This document shows, in pieces, positions 35,481 through 49,454 of a DNA stretch of 64,000 nucleotides; position 1 is the first letter of the stretch, and every line of letters begins with the position of its first letter. Both the position numbers and the translations under genes were made by a program. The DNA is from Populus alba (lineage: Eukaryota; Streptophyta; Magnoliopsida; Malpighiales; Salicaceae). Under the pieces are notes generated by a model, which did not search any database, was not told where the DNA came from, and worked only from the letters and a program-made list of their open reading frames with translations. Location of the stretch: positions 2,819,875 through 2,883,874 of the forward strand of contig NC_133300.1 in assembly GCF_005239225.2 (NCBI RefSeq). Direction: 5' to 3'.

Positions 35481-36900
35481 GATTGTTTAGACGATATTCA
35501 TTTCAAGCTCCTCTATGTGTTGGGTATGCGACTTGTTGGAGCATTTATCTCTAAAAAAATAATTGATCTTTTTTAGTGTATCACATATTCCTTTTAGCAA
35601 TAAATCCTTGTGAGCAGGTGAAATGAGTGTTTGCATAAACACGTGACAATAATGACTCTTCATTTTATACAATTTATCATCCTTCAAATTCACCAATCTA
35701 TATATGCTCGAAGCATATCCATTAGAAAAACACAAACTCTTAAGTCATTAGTAGACAAGTAACTATGCATTATTGTCTATGAAAAAGCTGGCTTTAGGCT
35801 TTGCAACTCATAACCCATCATAAATCAACTCCATATTGTTATGGTGACAAAATAGAAAAAGGTATATCCATTATAGCTTTCATGTTATCATTTGTCTTCC
35901 CTTTCACGTCCATCATCGTGTTAAAAATATTCTTAAACATGTTCTTTTCAATATGCATGATATTCATATTATGAAGGAGAAGATTAGTCTTCCAATAAGG
36001 AAGCTCTTAGAAAATTCTTTATTTTACCTAATTATAGATCACACCAAAATCAGGAAACCTCTGTAGGAGAATCATTGACAGTTGACATCAAAACTACCTT
36101 CATCTAAAAATTTTATATCCTCGAGATATCATATGCAGGAGAATCATTGATAGTCGACATCAAAACTACTTCATCTGAAAATTTTGTTTTCTCGAAACAT
36201 TATACATTAAAGTCTTGAATGACCACAACTGCTTCAACTCATCAATCAACAGTTGAAGACAAACATCTATATTTCTACCCGGATTATTAGGACTGCGTAT
36301 AACCATAGATAAGAACATGAGTTTTGGTCTCATACACATCCCTAGTAACAAGTTGTAAACCGTAAATATCACATGTTAACAAAAATATGGTGCAACAAAT
36401 TACCTAAATGTATTAAATCCATTTGTACATAACCCAACACATATGGTATGTGGTTCCATTAAAAAGTAAGGATGCACCTTATTAGAATATTTCTAGGCTT
36501 CACAATTGAAAAGGTAAACTATGACTTCATCTATCGCATCATGTGAATAATATCATGCCATGTGCTCAACAATCTTTGTAGCATGAATAAACCTTTGTAG
36601 TCTAGGAGTGATTGGAAAGTATCTTAGTTTTCTATATGTAACGAGTCATTTCCCTTCTAGTTTTGGGTTTATACTAAGAATGCTCACATGTTTTGCACCA
36701 TGTGAAATCTGTATTTTCTAAGGAGTAAACATGCAAAAGTTTGAAAACATTTCAATTTACTGTGATTTGTGAATCCCTCCCATAAATAGTTCGTTGGAGT
36801 TTTTCAAAAGATTAAAAAACTTGTTGTATCTGCATTTGGTTCTTCATCTACATCATCTTGATTCATTCTCATTGAATCCATATACATGCTCCTATAACGA
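35480..36900 (-). pseudogene. decayed CACTA transposase (TNP2) copy 2
   Basis: Minus-strand fragments read clearly as the TNP2/Transposase_21 family. In order along the protein they are 'LRYFPITPRLQRFIH' and 'AIDEVMVYPFNCEAWK' (about 36650-36500), 'GLCTNGFN', 'YNLLLGMCM', 'NNPGRNIDVCL' and 'LIDELKQLW' (36372-36200), and a downstream part 'GYASSIYRLVNLKDDKLYKMKSHYCHVFMQ' at 35720-35640 that matches the region after the transposase domain in CACTA proteins. Stops and shifts separate the fragments. TNP2 cuts and pastes CACTA elements by binding their ends; this copy cannot be active. Confidence 0.8.
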
Positions 36901-38536
36901 TTCCTATTAGTATTACCTATTTAAAAAAAAAATAACATTTGAACCTATATGTCAATGGATATGGTTTATGAAAGTAAGCATTAGACATTTCACATTAAAT
37001 TTTCTTTAGGGTATAATTAATGTTGTTGTTTTTTCACACCAAGTAGCTATGCTATGCAATATATATCAGCCATGAAATCTCTAGAAAAACCTTAGAACCA
37101 TAAAATGCATAAATAAATAAATAAGTCAATTTCAGATACAAAAGAACAAGATATCCGACAAGGTTTCCAGAAGTGATATGAGATAATGTTGAATTTTCTT
37201 TCTATCAAAGGGTTCAAACCATGAAGAGTACTAATTACTGGGCAATTTTATTCACTTATTTGAAGAAAATCCGTGGCCGCATTTATAAGATATTCTTTAA
37301 AACTTGATTTCCCCACATCACTACAATTTCACTTTCATTCACAAAGAGTTTGTCACAATCTTCATATCACAATTTTATTTTATTGTTACCTATTTTAGCT
37401 GAGCAATTCAAGGTTTGAGCCCGGAATATTTCTAATGTCACACTTTCTTTTTTCTAATAACTAAAGAATTTTTTAACTAGTTTTCAAGTAATTAGTTTGA
37501 CTTTTTATTTCATATAATTTTTAGTAAATCATTTTTGAAAATCTCTTCTTCTTCTTCTTCTTTTATCTTAGTAGCTATAACATCAAGTGATTGTTTGATA
37601 TTGTGATAATTTTTGTAATTGTTAATTAAAAATATAGATTAAAAAAACTACAAATTACAACTTTTTTTTTAATTAATATTTCAATTAATAGTTTGAGACA
37701 AAAGTATGGAATGTGTTGATTAACTAAGCATTTTTAGATTTATGATCGAAGCAAAACATAGACTGCACCATAATATACCACAAAAATAAACAGAGCCTAA
37801 GAGATTTTTTGGAAACATGTTTTTTTAAAAATTTAAAATTTATTTTTATATATTTTTTATTATTTTAATTTGTTAATGTTAAAAATAATTTAAAAAAAAT
37901 AAAAATATATTATTTTAATATATTTTAAATAAAATAATATTTTAAAAAAATAACCCTATACTCCTACCCATCATTTTCAATTCGATGAAACTTCCATTCA
38001 TGAATATGGAGCAAACAGTATAAACATTAATGAAGAAAACAACTTTTTTGCCTGAGTTGATAAGTATTTCTGACTGCTTAAAAGGACATTGATGTCCTCC
38101 TGGTAATGGTCATATCACAAATAAGGACAAATATGTTACAAATGGGTCCCTAAAATAACAATAATGGTAGCTGCTGGAGATTATGTTGGAGATGGGAATC
38201 TAACTTTCACTATCAAAGGGCCTTTTCTCCCAAAAAAACAAGTCCCCATTTTTCATCCAACTCTCTAAAACAATCCAAAACCTTACTCCTGCTTGAGGTC
38301 CCACTCCCCCAGCTTCTACAACCAAAAGTCTTCATTAAAAGTCTCTCCCATCCCCCACATGCATTTTATGTTAAAAAAAAAAATAATTAAAATTGTGATA
38401 GATCAGCCTCAGTTACAAAAAAAAAAATTAAAACTGTCTTCGATTTAATGAATTCCAATCTTCGTAAAAACTTTTCTTCTTATTTATCATTTTAAATTTC
38501 ATGAATTGCTTTTAGAAATGTTTAAGTGCATTGACA

Positions 38537-38579
<43 letters not shown>

Positions 38580-38700
38580 ATAACTAAAAGATATCAATAT
38601 TTCATTATAATACGAGTTATTGTTTGCTATGATTAAATTCAGTGTGGATCACACTGTATTACATTGTGAGAGCTTTCACTATAGACTGCACTGTAGCACG
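36901..38700. other. intergenic DNA
   Basis: No gene is seen. The segment at 37800-37965 is another copy of the AT-rich interspersed family. An (ATT)n microsatellite of about 13 units lies at 38538-38576. Confidence 0.45.
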
Positions 38701-40690
38701 AGTATTGTATTGATATTAAAATTATCCTTAGTTTTCTTATTATTATTATTTTAGTATAATTAATTTTTAGAGTATTAATAGTAAATATATTATTGTTTGT
38801 TTTGTTGATTTTTTTTTATAATTAATATTAAAATAATTATTATATTTTTTCTTAATATAAAAAAAATATTATTATTTTTTTAGTCTAATTAAGAGTGTTG
38901 ATCTCAAAAATATTATTATTTCTTCTCTTAATATTATTTTTTGGTATAATTAATAGTATTAATCTCTAAAATATTATTATATTTTTTTGTTATAAATAAT
39001 ATGATTTTTATAATAATTCATATTATTGCTACTAAAAAAATTATTATTTGTATTTTAAAAATTTTAGTATTTTCATTAAACTTTATAAGAATATAAATAT
39101 TATTATCATCATCAATAAAATTTTAAAAAACTACCATTACTATTAAAAAAAAACCACGTTGGGACATGTGTCGCTTGGGTTCCCTCCTGGGACCGGGCTG
39201 ACCGAGCGCCACGTAGCGCTTGGCCCGCTTCCTCTTGGCTGCAGTCCAAACTCTAGGTGGCACTTTGACTTGGGTACTCACAGCCTTGGGCTTGACATGG
39301 CAGAACCAAAAATAGAATTGGATCTTGGCCACGAGCAGACCAAGCGCCACGTGCTGCTTGGGCTGCATACCCCAAACCCTCAGCACAGCGCCACCTGGTG
39401 CTTGGTCTGCTTCCTCTTAGGTGCAGCCCAAGCGTAACGTGCGCTTGGGCTGCTTATACTTTTAGTGTAATTACAAGTATTGGTATTAAAAATATTATTA
39501 TTATTCTTTTTTTATTAAAATTAATTTTTAGAGTATTAATTGTAAAAATATTGTTGTTTGTTTTGTTGATTTTTTTTAATTAATATTCAAGAATTATTAT
39601 ATTGTTTGTTAATATAAAAAAAAAATTATTATTTTTTTTAGTCTAATTAATAGTGGTGGTCTCAAACTATTATTATTTGTTCTCTTAATATTTTTTTGGT
39701 ATAATTAATAGTATTAATCTCTAAAATATTATTATATTTGGTGTAATAAATAATATGATTTTTATAATAATTCATATTATTGCTACTAAAAATATTATTA
39801 TTTGTATTATAAAATTTTTAGTATTTTCATTAAACTTTATAAGAGCACAAATATTATTATCACCATTAATAAATTTTTAAAAACTATTATTACTATGAAA
39901 AAAGAACCATGTTGGGAAACGTGGCGCTTAGCCTGCTTCCTTGTGGTTGCAGTCCAAGTACCAGGTGGCACTTTGTCTTGGGCACTCACAAACGTGGCCT
40001 AAGGCTAGCCTTGGGCCTACCAAGCAAGACCCAAAATAGAATTGGGTTCTGGCCGCTGGTAGACCAAGTGACATGTGGTGCTTGGATAACAGCACTCCAT
40101 ACCGGCAACACGGTGCCACCTAGCGCTTGGTTTGCTTCTTCTTGGGTGCAGCCCAAGCACAACGTGACGCTTGGGCTGCCTATACTTTTAGTATAATTAC
40201 AAGTATTGATATTAAAAACATCATTATTAGTTTTCTTAATATTCTTTTTTTAGTATAATTAATTTTTAGAGTATTAATAGTAAAAAATTATTTTTTATTT
40301 TGTTGATATTATTTTTTTAGTATAATTAATATTAAAATAATTATTATATTTTTTTTCGTATAATTGATATTATTGGTGTTAAAAATATTATGATTATTTT
40401 AGTCTAATTAATAGTGTTGATCTCAAAACTATTATTATTTGTTCTCTTAATATTATTTTTTGGTATAATTAATAATAAAATTATTATTATATTTTTTCTT
40501 AATATATTTTTTTGTATAATTAATAGTATTAATATCAAAAATATTATTATTTTTGGAGTTATAAATAATATTATTTTTATAATAATTAATAATGTTAATA
40601 CGAAAAATATTATGATTTGTATTATAAATATTATTACTTTTAGTAAAATTTATAAGAGTTTATTTTATTGTAATTAATATTATTAATAAA
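38700..40690. repeat. tandem repeat of about 750 bp with GC-rich islands
   Basis: Two and a half units are visible. The AT-rich part ('ttggtataattaatagtattaatctctaaaatattatta') starts at 38941, 39696 and 40460. GC-rich islands lie at 39155-39460 and 39905-40190, about 750 bp apart, and carry repeated 'gcgccacgt', 'gcgcttggc' and 'ggtgcagcccaag' phrases. The third unit lacks its island. A degenerate relative ('ggacccaaaaataa...cttgg') continues at 40825-41025. Confidence 0.75.
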
Positions 40691-42130
40691 ATAATTGATG
40701 AATTTGAAAGAAAATGTTATATCGTTTACTAATTTTACCAAATGTATTGTAATAATAATTTTATCAAATTATAATTAATTTTACATTTACTTTCATTTAC
40801 AAATTACATACAAATTATTAGTTATAGGACCCAAAAATAAACTTGGATCTTGCCATGTACACGACCAAAGTAACTTTGGGTTTTGCACGGCCTGGCTAAC
40901 TCAAGCCTAGACATGGGCCAAATTGAGCAGGACCAAAAATAACATTGGGTCCTAGGCGCAGCAAGATTCAAATATACTTGGGACCTAGCATGGCAGGACC
41001 CAAACCTATTTGGGTTCTGCTCCTAATTTTTTTTTAAAGTTAAAGGTGAGCTCGCAGTGTAGCACTAGTCACCTAGCTAGTATATACTAAAATAAATTGA
41101 TATCTTATTGTAAACAATAGTTATAATTTTTTTAAAACTTTTTATTGGTACAGTAGTGGTGACAAATTTATAATTGTTTTTTTAGGAAAGATTTTTTGCT
41201 CATATCTTTTTTCCATCATTTTCTTTATATTTTGCATATTTTCCACTTTACATTTCATTTATTTATCAACTTTTTTTTTATATCTTCATTCTTTTGTAAT
41301 ATATTTTTGAGTTTTCTCCTCTTTTTTTCTTTAGATTTTTTTTTTGAAAAAAAAAATTATTATTTTTTTATTCTTTGTACTTGGAATATTTATCACTCTA
41401 CACTTGGTCTATTTATCCCCTTTTTTTTCTTCTTATCTTCATTCTTTTGTAATTTGTTTTTTTGTTTACACCTTTTTTTGAAAAACTATTATACAAAGAC
41501 TAAAAGAAAATGGTATATCACTATAGCAATTGCAACATTGTCTCATTTTTCTACTACGTTAAAAATTAGCTGAAAATCTTACAGGTCCTTATTAACGCAT
41601 ATGATCTTCACTTTATTTTATTATATGTAAGTATCGGCTTTTTTGATTTATAATTATATTTTTTACTCAATGTTAAAAAATAATTAATAACACCTATACA
41701 TTTATTATTTTGCATTGGAAAAACAATGATTCAACCCGCAACGAGGTAAGTCAAATATATGTGTTAACACTTTTTTTTTGCATTTCATTGGCATAGATGA
41801 TTCTCGATTTATTTAATTAAATGCATGTATAGACTTTTCAATTTATAATTATGATTTTTTTTTGTGAAAAAAACTAATTGGAAAACCCTGTATATTTATT
41901 TTTTTACTAAAAAAAATTATTTGAAACACAAATCAAATAACAAGTATATATTAATCACAATAATTGTTCTTAAATTTAATTATGAAAAAAAAAAAATAAA
42001 CATGCCATAGTTATTACTAAAATTAATTTATTTATACTAAAAGATGCGACACCCATGCACACGTGGCATAACATGATGTCAGGATCAAAAAGTCACCATC
42101 TAATTGTTTGGTTTAAGGTCACTAGGAAAC
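40691..42130. other. AT-rich intergenic DNA
   Basis: No gene is seen. A T-rich frame at 41196-41573 has a low-complexity phenylalanine-rich translation and no homology I can name. Confidence 0.4.
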
Positions 42131-44950
42131 CCGAGTGGATTGATCTTATTTGAAATTCCAGGGTGAAAGACTGGTTATGGCTAGATAAGGATTTTTTCTC
42201 TTTTCTTTTTTTTTTTATAAATAAAATACAATTTTTTGTAAAGATTGGATCGTATGCAATAAGCAGAAATTATTTTTTAAAAAAGACTATGTTTGGCAAA
42301 AACCCATTTTTTCATAAAACCAAAACTATTAAAATAGACTTAGAAGGTGTTTGCCAAACACACCCTAAAGCCAAAGAAAACCTTTAACAAAAACATTGTC
42401 AGCCAAATAAGGTCTTAACCTTTCATCAAATTTTGACTTGAAACTTTTGATTCGGCCATAAATTAAATGAAAGTCCATTGGTTAGATCCAAAAAACAAAC
42501 CAAAACCTAAACCAGAATCCAAAATGAAATAAAACTTTTTTTAAAAAAAAAAGATAAAATCTAAAATACTTTTTGTCAAAACCAAGAAAATCAAAGAAAT
42601 ATGAAGAACATTCAACAAAAACCCAACAACGTAGATTTTAAATCAGACCAAATATTAACAAACCAAGGACGTAGACATGTTGAAAATCATACAAGGATCA
42701 ATAATTTAGCATTTATGCACTTCAATTCTTGCTCAAGAACCATGTTTTTGTCAAAATGAGTTTTGGTTCAAAACTGAAACCCTATGATCAAAACCTATAG
42801 AAAACATATTATTAATGCAAATAAAACCTAAATTATTGACCAATAAAGTCATCTGAAGGGTTTTGTGCAAAGAATTGGACCAAAACTGGTTTAAATCATG
42901 GGGATAACGTGATGTTCTTTCCAAGAATACTATTTTAAAACCCAGAAGATGTCCAAATATAAAACCAGTCATTGTCAAACCCAGAAATGGCATTTTAGGA
43001 CTTTAAAACATGTTTTTTTAGTTCCAACAAATCCCATTACCATAACCAAGCATATTTGAATAAAAAAAACCAATAAACAACATTAAATCATCCAAATTAT
43101 ACAAGTTGTTTCAAATTTAAAAATTATCAACTTAAAACAACCTACATAGTCATGCAATATGGATTCAAAATTGGTTTTTTTAGACTCATTTTGGTCATGA
43201 ACAAACCTAGCAAATCTAAGATAAATATCATTGTTTCAACATATATTGTTTAAGTTAAACTAAAACATCATTATTTTATAAAGAAGAAACAACTTAAATA
43301 GAATATTTTTACTACATTTAAAACATCAAAAACATCCTAATAAACTTTAGAAAACATAATCAAACTATCATAGTAAAAAATGGGGTAACCACAACACTAC
43401 TTGTCATGCATTCCAAACTCAACCAGACAATTTGGACTCTACTTTTAGATTAGAAAGTAATACATTCAAGCTCCTAGAGTAGCTACTACCCTCTTTGCTT
43501 TCCTTTGTCAGATCATGCTTCCATAAGCTTGCTGCCCTTTCTAAACTTAATAAATCATTGTGTTATACTCTTAAACCTTCACGCTTAGAGTTTCTTTATC
43601 AATCTTTTCTCTCTCTTTTTTCTCCTCTCTGCTTTGATTTTCCATAGGGGTATTTATAGGGTTTTTGATGGATTCAAACATAAATTGATATAAACTTAGC
43701 CATTTGATCAATATGAGAGGGTTTTAGAGGATGTTTTACAATTGTGAGCTCTGTACCTATGTTGGCTTTTCAATGGAAGTTTTGCAACAAATTTGTTGTT
43801 TTTAGGTTTTGGTGTTTGTCCTAAGCTTGGAGACCAAAGAGCTTGTTTTTTTTTTTCCTTTTAATCTTAAAAGAGATATGGCTAGCGCTTTTGATATGAA
43901 CCAATTGGTAAGGCTTGAAGTGCGAACACATGAAAAAGACTAATAGTTTTGTGAAATGGTTATCATAGCCATTGATGACCGAGTTAACCACTTTTGAGAT
44001 TTCATCAAAACAACTCCAACGTCATCATTGTTAAAGACCACTTGATCTTAGTAGAGGGGGTGCACACTTTTTGTTTGGGTCCAACCTTAACTAATATGGA
44101 GGTCTGTAGCCAAACAGTGACATGTCGTCTAGGTTAAACCCTAGAAATTTGGGTTTTTAATTTGGGATTTGATTGGTTTCATTTTAATCCTTATTTTTCC
44201 AATTGCTTTTAATTGTACCTGTAATTGTCTCCCAAACTTTTAATTTCATGTAATTTCACCATTGTCAAACTCAATCATCAACTCCAAAATTTAGCATCAT
44301 TTTCATCTTGGTCCTTAGTTTCTAATTTGTATACTTGAACCTTTAATTGACCATCAAACTTTTTTTTTCAATTTAGCCCCTAATTTTGTTACACACCTTT
44401 TTTAATCTGGTTTTTGGTTTTAGATTTATTCAATCAAGTTTCTAATTGCCTGTCAAACTTTAATATTTATATAATTAAGCTCCTGATTTGACCAAATTAA
44501 CTCTTTAAAATTGCAATTGAACCCCTAGATTTTAATTTCTTCCAATTAAATCCTGAATTGACTTCAAAAATAAATTTTTCTTGCAATTAAGTCCTTTAAA
44601 AATTCTGATTGAGCCTTTACCTATTTAAATTTATATTTCTTTACCCGAAATAAAAATATTTTCACCAACGGGGCTTTTTGGCAATCATAATTGAATTGTT
44701 AATTTTATGTGTTTTGATCCTTTGACTTTTTCACTTGTTACTTTGGTCATTCACCACCAACTTTGATAATCTTCTAGGCTTTCTTCATGTATATCCTCTT
44801 GTATTTTTTTTTCTATTTCTTTTATTATTATTTATTTGTTCAAGGGAAACTTCATGATTTTGAGCTCCTTTCATATCTTTACCCTTTCAGGATTTGAATT
44901 TAAAATCTTCAAGTAGAAAACCCAATCATATGTTATTGGGACATAACAAT
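42130..44950. mobile_element. LTR-retrotransposon debris
   Basis: The stretch at 44160-44700 has the repeated 'caattgcttttaattg..cctg..attg' and 'aatttagc..cattttcaatttggtcc' wording typical of woody-plant gypsy LTRs. The segment ending 'tgttattgggacataaca' near 44930-44948 looks like an LTR end. Neither a matching second LTR nor pol motifs were found, so it may be a solo or truncated LTR. Confidence 0.4.
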
Positions 44951-47394
44951 ATATTTTACTAAAACTTTTCACCTATCACAAATGTCACTAAAAGTAAATT
45001 TTGTTGTATTAAATGGATATAGTAGATGTCAATTAATTTTGTGATCTATAATCTGCAAAGAGGAGATTTTTCATAGGTCTCGTGATGACATTCTTCCTCT
45101 ATCTTTCGATATCAAGGGAAAAAGATATTGAAAAAATATACAATATTTTCTTTTATTTCTGAAGTATTGATTCATATGATAAAAGAGGATTTTCTTACTG
45201 TATTATTATCTTAAGTTTGAATTAAAAAAAATTGTACCCCCAAAAATAAAAATAAAAATAAAAAATCATAAATTCATCCATTAAGTATAATGCCGACACT
45301 AATTAAAAACCTGTAAAGAATACCTTTATAAGAAAAAAAAAATTGTTTTAAGTGTTTATTTGATAATGTTGTATAAAATATTTTTTATTTAAGAATCTAT
45401 TAAAATGATATTTTTTTTAATATATATTTTTAACATCATTATGTAAAAATCATAGAAGAACATCTTCAAATAAAAAATAATTTTAAAAAATAAATTGAAC
45501 TAAAAAACAAAAACTTAATCTTTTTACTAGGGGTATCAATTTTGACTTTACTATATATAAAAACAATTGGGCATCATATTGATAAGATTTGTACTTTATT
45601 TCAATAATTTCGAGCAAAGTCTAATGTGGGGGTTTTTCTTGGGGGGTGTACTTGTGAAAGGAGTCGATCGATTACTTATCGCTGTCCCTTATGAAGTGAG
45701 AGCTCGCGGAAGAAATGATTTGCATCTTCAATCATGCACATAAATATAAATATTATATGTATTTTTGCATGCATCGCCTGTAAACTAGAACGTGTCGCCA
45801 TGGATGCCCACATATTAAAATATGTGTGTGAACTTGTTTTATATTCATGAATTCATCTATATAGAGAATCGAATATTAATTCTATCCTCAGCCTCCTTTT
45901 CTATAAATTTGGGAATAAGTATTTTGAGAAAAATAATCTAGATTAATTTTGGGAATGAAGCATGGAAAATATGATCACTCTAGGCCCATTATTGATCATA
46001 TCAAAATACAATGGATGAGGAAAACTTATACAACCAACACTAATTACTAATGTCTTAGCCCAACCATCTTTTCCTTATTATTTTCTAATTGTTTGACGGC
46101 TTCATCTAAAAATTATTCAAGATCTAACTTCAATATATATATAAAACAATCATATTATCATTCTATATATATAATTGGTCTTCAATTAAAATTAAAATTT
46201 TCAAATTAAACTTTAAATACCAAAATAAATTACTAAAAAACACACAATTATAGTTTTGAAAATTTTAATTTTAATTAAAAACCATATTATATATATATAT
46301 ATATAAAGAGGGCCAAGAAAAAGCTTAAGCTCGCGTGTCTAGGTTTGTTTTTTTTTTTTTAATACTTTTTAAAGGGACGGATGACAAGGCAATATATCAC
46401 TTGTAAACCCAAATTTCGGCTATCACTATGCTGACTGGAAAGTCGAGGTAGCGTCTCTATTGAATTAAAAAATTTAATTTTTAAGTCATAACAACTTAAA
46501 AACACCTCACTAATACCCTTGAAACATCTGTAGACAAATCTATCAACTCAAAATACCCAAAAAATGGTACAAAAACCCAAAATCAAATTGGTTTGGATTT
46601 ATCTTTCCCGACCTGGATCTATTTTTTTAGGCAATATTGAAGTATCAAACAATCACTATCAAGCTTCTTTCATTTTATGGAACTCGTGAACACACAAAAA
46701 TTTTCATTTTGATGGTTGAAAATGGCTTGAACGGTGATTTTTCTTTCATTGCTGGAATTCAATAACTTATCTCTCTCTTTTATTTATTCAGGAATTGAGA
46801 ATAATACAAATAAATTTTTGTATCATAATTGATTTTTTTTAAAAAAAATAAAAATAAAAGAATCTAAATAATAAGTTATGTTATTTTAAAAGTCTGAGAA
46901 TTTAATTTAATTTTTTTTCTTAAATCTATAGCACGCCGCACATATTTAATTTATTTTTTTCTTTTCCATCTCCTTCCAATTCCAATGTCACATTAGTTCA
47001 TGAACAACACCAGCTACAGTTAAAAGCCGACACGTTTTATTTTCTTTACTTAATAATAATAATTAAAAGTAATGTTACAGGCAGCTACGATCGAGGAAGG
47101 AGGAGGGCCATATGACAATAAGAGAGAACTTGTATTTTGGAATTGGCCAGTCCAAATAAGGTTAAGGCCTCGATAATATATAGATGTTCAATGCTACACC
47201 ACTTGTTGAAAAAATTACCAGTTTTGGAATCCTGAGATTGAAGGACAGCAACTAACACATGCACCTCGAAAGACACAATTTGCCATTCCCCACACCCATA
47301 TCGAAGAAAAAAAAATTATTTTTTTCCGATACAGATTTGGTGCCTTGCTTCTTCTTTTGTGTTTTATTTTTTTAATTAATTGTGGATATTTAAA
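44951..47394. other. AT-rich intergenic DNA
   Basis: No gene is seen. The segment at 45350-45530 is another AT-rich interspersed repeat. The 63-codon minus frame at 47085-47276 lacks recognisable features and has no supporting context. Confidence 0.4.
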
Positions 47395-47560
47395 TTAATT
47401 TATATATTTTGATTTATCTCTAAAACCTTGAAATTAAAAATTAATAATTATATAAATTTTCAATAATCTTAAAATTTATGAGACTCGAACTAATAATTTT
47501 TAAAAAATAAATTTAAAAACCTTTACGTTTTCTTGTTGGTTATATCATTTGAAGTTAAAT
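47395..47560 (-). mobile_element. possible SINE fragment
   Basis: The minus strand has a B-box-like GTTCGAGTCT (47481-47490) and a downstream AT-rich tail, similar in layout to the SINE at 21475-21662. The A box is not convincing. A comparable degenerate patch lies at about 19850-19920. Confidence 0.35.
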
Positions 47561-48937
47561 AATATTTTTTTAAAAAATAAAAAATTAAACTGAATTTTGA
47601 TTAATTTTTCTAGTTTGTTCAATCAACTCTTATTTATTTATTTTTTTTCCAGAGGGAGTAAAGTCTTGGAAAAGCACACTCTCAATATCACTTAACTTTG
47701 GGCTTTATTAGCCTTAAATTAAGCCCAGAGTTAGGCCCATATTTCCTTTGATTCTAGTTTGTTCAATGTCACAAATTGCCTATGAACAGATTCACTTAGC
47801 ATCCAAGCTTGGGCCTCACACAGTCCACTACAGCTTAAGCCCAATATAAGCCTTTAAATTTTATTTTCATTTTTTCTCATGAAGGTCGTTGTTTTTTTCA
47901 CATTGAGGTACATTGTATCTTTAATAGAAATTATCCTCTCCAGTTACATAAAAACAAAAGAATTAAAGTTACTAAAAAATGTTTGTTTTGTATAGAATAT
48001 TTCATGGATGGAAACATTTTGTGTACAATACGTTCTCGTAAAACATTTTACATAGAAAAAAATTAAAATATTTAATAAACAATGATGTTAAAAACATACT
48101 GTCAATAGATTAATCATGATATATTATGATTATTATAAAGTGGGAGTAGTGATTATGATAGCTACAGTATAATGAAGGTTGGGTTAGAGACGAAAACAAA
48201 AATAATGATAGTGTAATGGTTATGATATTGAGTAATGTAAATATTGATTGTAGGGTGATAATTGTGACAATAATAATAACAACAAAAATGATGGTGATGT
48301 GAAGTGGTGATTGTGATAAAAGTAATTGTTAAAATTATTAAAAATTATTATTATTTATAAAATATTTTATAAAATTTTATGAATTGAAAATATCTTTTAA
48401 TAAATGAATTAACCTACACCATTTGACCATGCTATTTAAAAAAAAATCAAACAAGACAAATACCTTCTAAAACTTAAATATATTTACACAAAACCCTTCA
48501 ACATTAAAGATAATTTTTTTCCTTTATACCAAATATTTTATCTGGAAGATGATGCATGTTCATGGATTGCTAAAATAAAAAAGCAGAAAAATATATTTGT
48601 TTCTTGAAAATAATAGACAAGTCTTGACACTCCCAATTGCAAAATGAGTTGTGCCCAAAAAGAAACAACAATGAAGATCCTATAAACACAATGCCCAAAA
48701 TACCTTTCACATTGCAAATAAAAAAAAACAAATTCTAACATAACGAAATCAAAAATCCCAAACTCCACAAGGGTAATTTAGTCAATAAGCAAAAACCACA
48801 TATGAAGGTAGTTGTAATCTTGCTCCCTTCTCAGTTAAGGAATCTCTTTATAGCACTAACACATCACATTGAACCACTTCATGTCCTTCTTGGATTAAAA
48901 TTCAAGAACAGGAAGCAAGAATTCAGAGAGAAAGATA
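47561..48937. other. region upstream of the TAXIMIN gene
   Basis: No other gene is seen. A TTTATAG at 48847-48853 lies about 90 bases before the ATG and is the best core-promoter candidate. The leader from about 48880 is A/G-rich. Confidence 0.35.
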
Positions 48938-49454
48938 ATGGGAGATTTCAGGCCACTAGGGTTTTTGTTAGGACTTCCTTTTGCCTTGCTTGCATTGATC
49001 TTGGCCATTGTTGGTGCAGTAATATGGCTCATTGGGTGAGTCCATTTATTTCTTTTTGCTTTTCTTAATTCTTTTGCTAAAACATAAGAATTTCAAGAAT
49101 TCTTGGAGTGTGTGTGTATTGATTTCATTTAATATAATGTAATAATTAAAAAGAAAATAGGGTGGTCTGACTTATGATTGATTTGGAGAAAACCCATATC
49201 ATAATATTACATATCTTGATATTCTATATAGTTTTTTCTTCTATCTATTTTCTAATAAATAATTTTTTAGTTGGTTTACTAAATTATGTATTTTTTTTAA
49301 TAAAAAAAATTGTTTTGTGACGAAATGCAGGACTATATTGAGTTGCTTGTGCCCATGTTGTGTGTGTTGTGCTGCCCTAGCCAATTTGGCCATGGATGTT
49401 GTGCAGCTTCCTGTTAGAATACTTAGATGGTTCATCGATGAAATTCCCTGTTGA
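48938..49454 (+). CDS. TAX: TAXIMIN-type signalling peptide
   Basis: Two exons, 48938-49035 and 49331-49454, joined by a GT-AG intron of 295 bp in phase 2, give a 73-residue product. It opens [22 protein letters not shown]. This hydrophobic segment (residues 7-33) could act as signal peptide or membrane anchor. A tight cysteine cluster ([10 protein letters not shown], residues 36-45), an amphipathic segment and a C-terminal cysteine (EIPC) follow, giving seven cysteines in all. The [15 protein letters not shown] start, the C-L-C-P-C-C cluster and the IPC end are the signature of TAXIMIN peptides. That family was first linked to taxane metabolism and, in Arabidopsis, to separation of lateral organs at the cell surface. 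Neither exon is long enough to be picked up as a plain open frame. TAX1 versus TAX2 is not resolved. Confidence 0.88.

Noticed and set aside
41196..41573. Phe-rich 125-codon frame
   Set aside because: T-rich low-complexity DNA; no signal of coding use.
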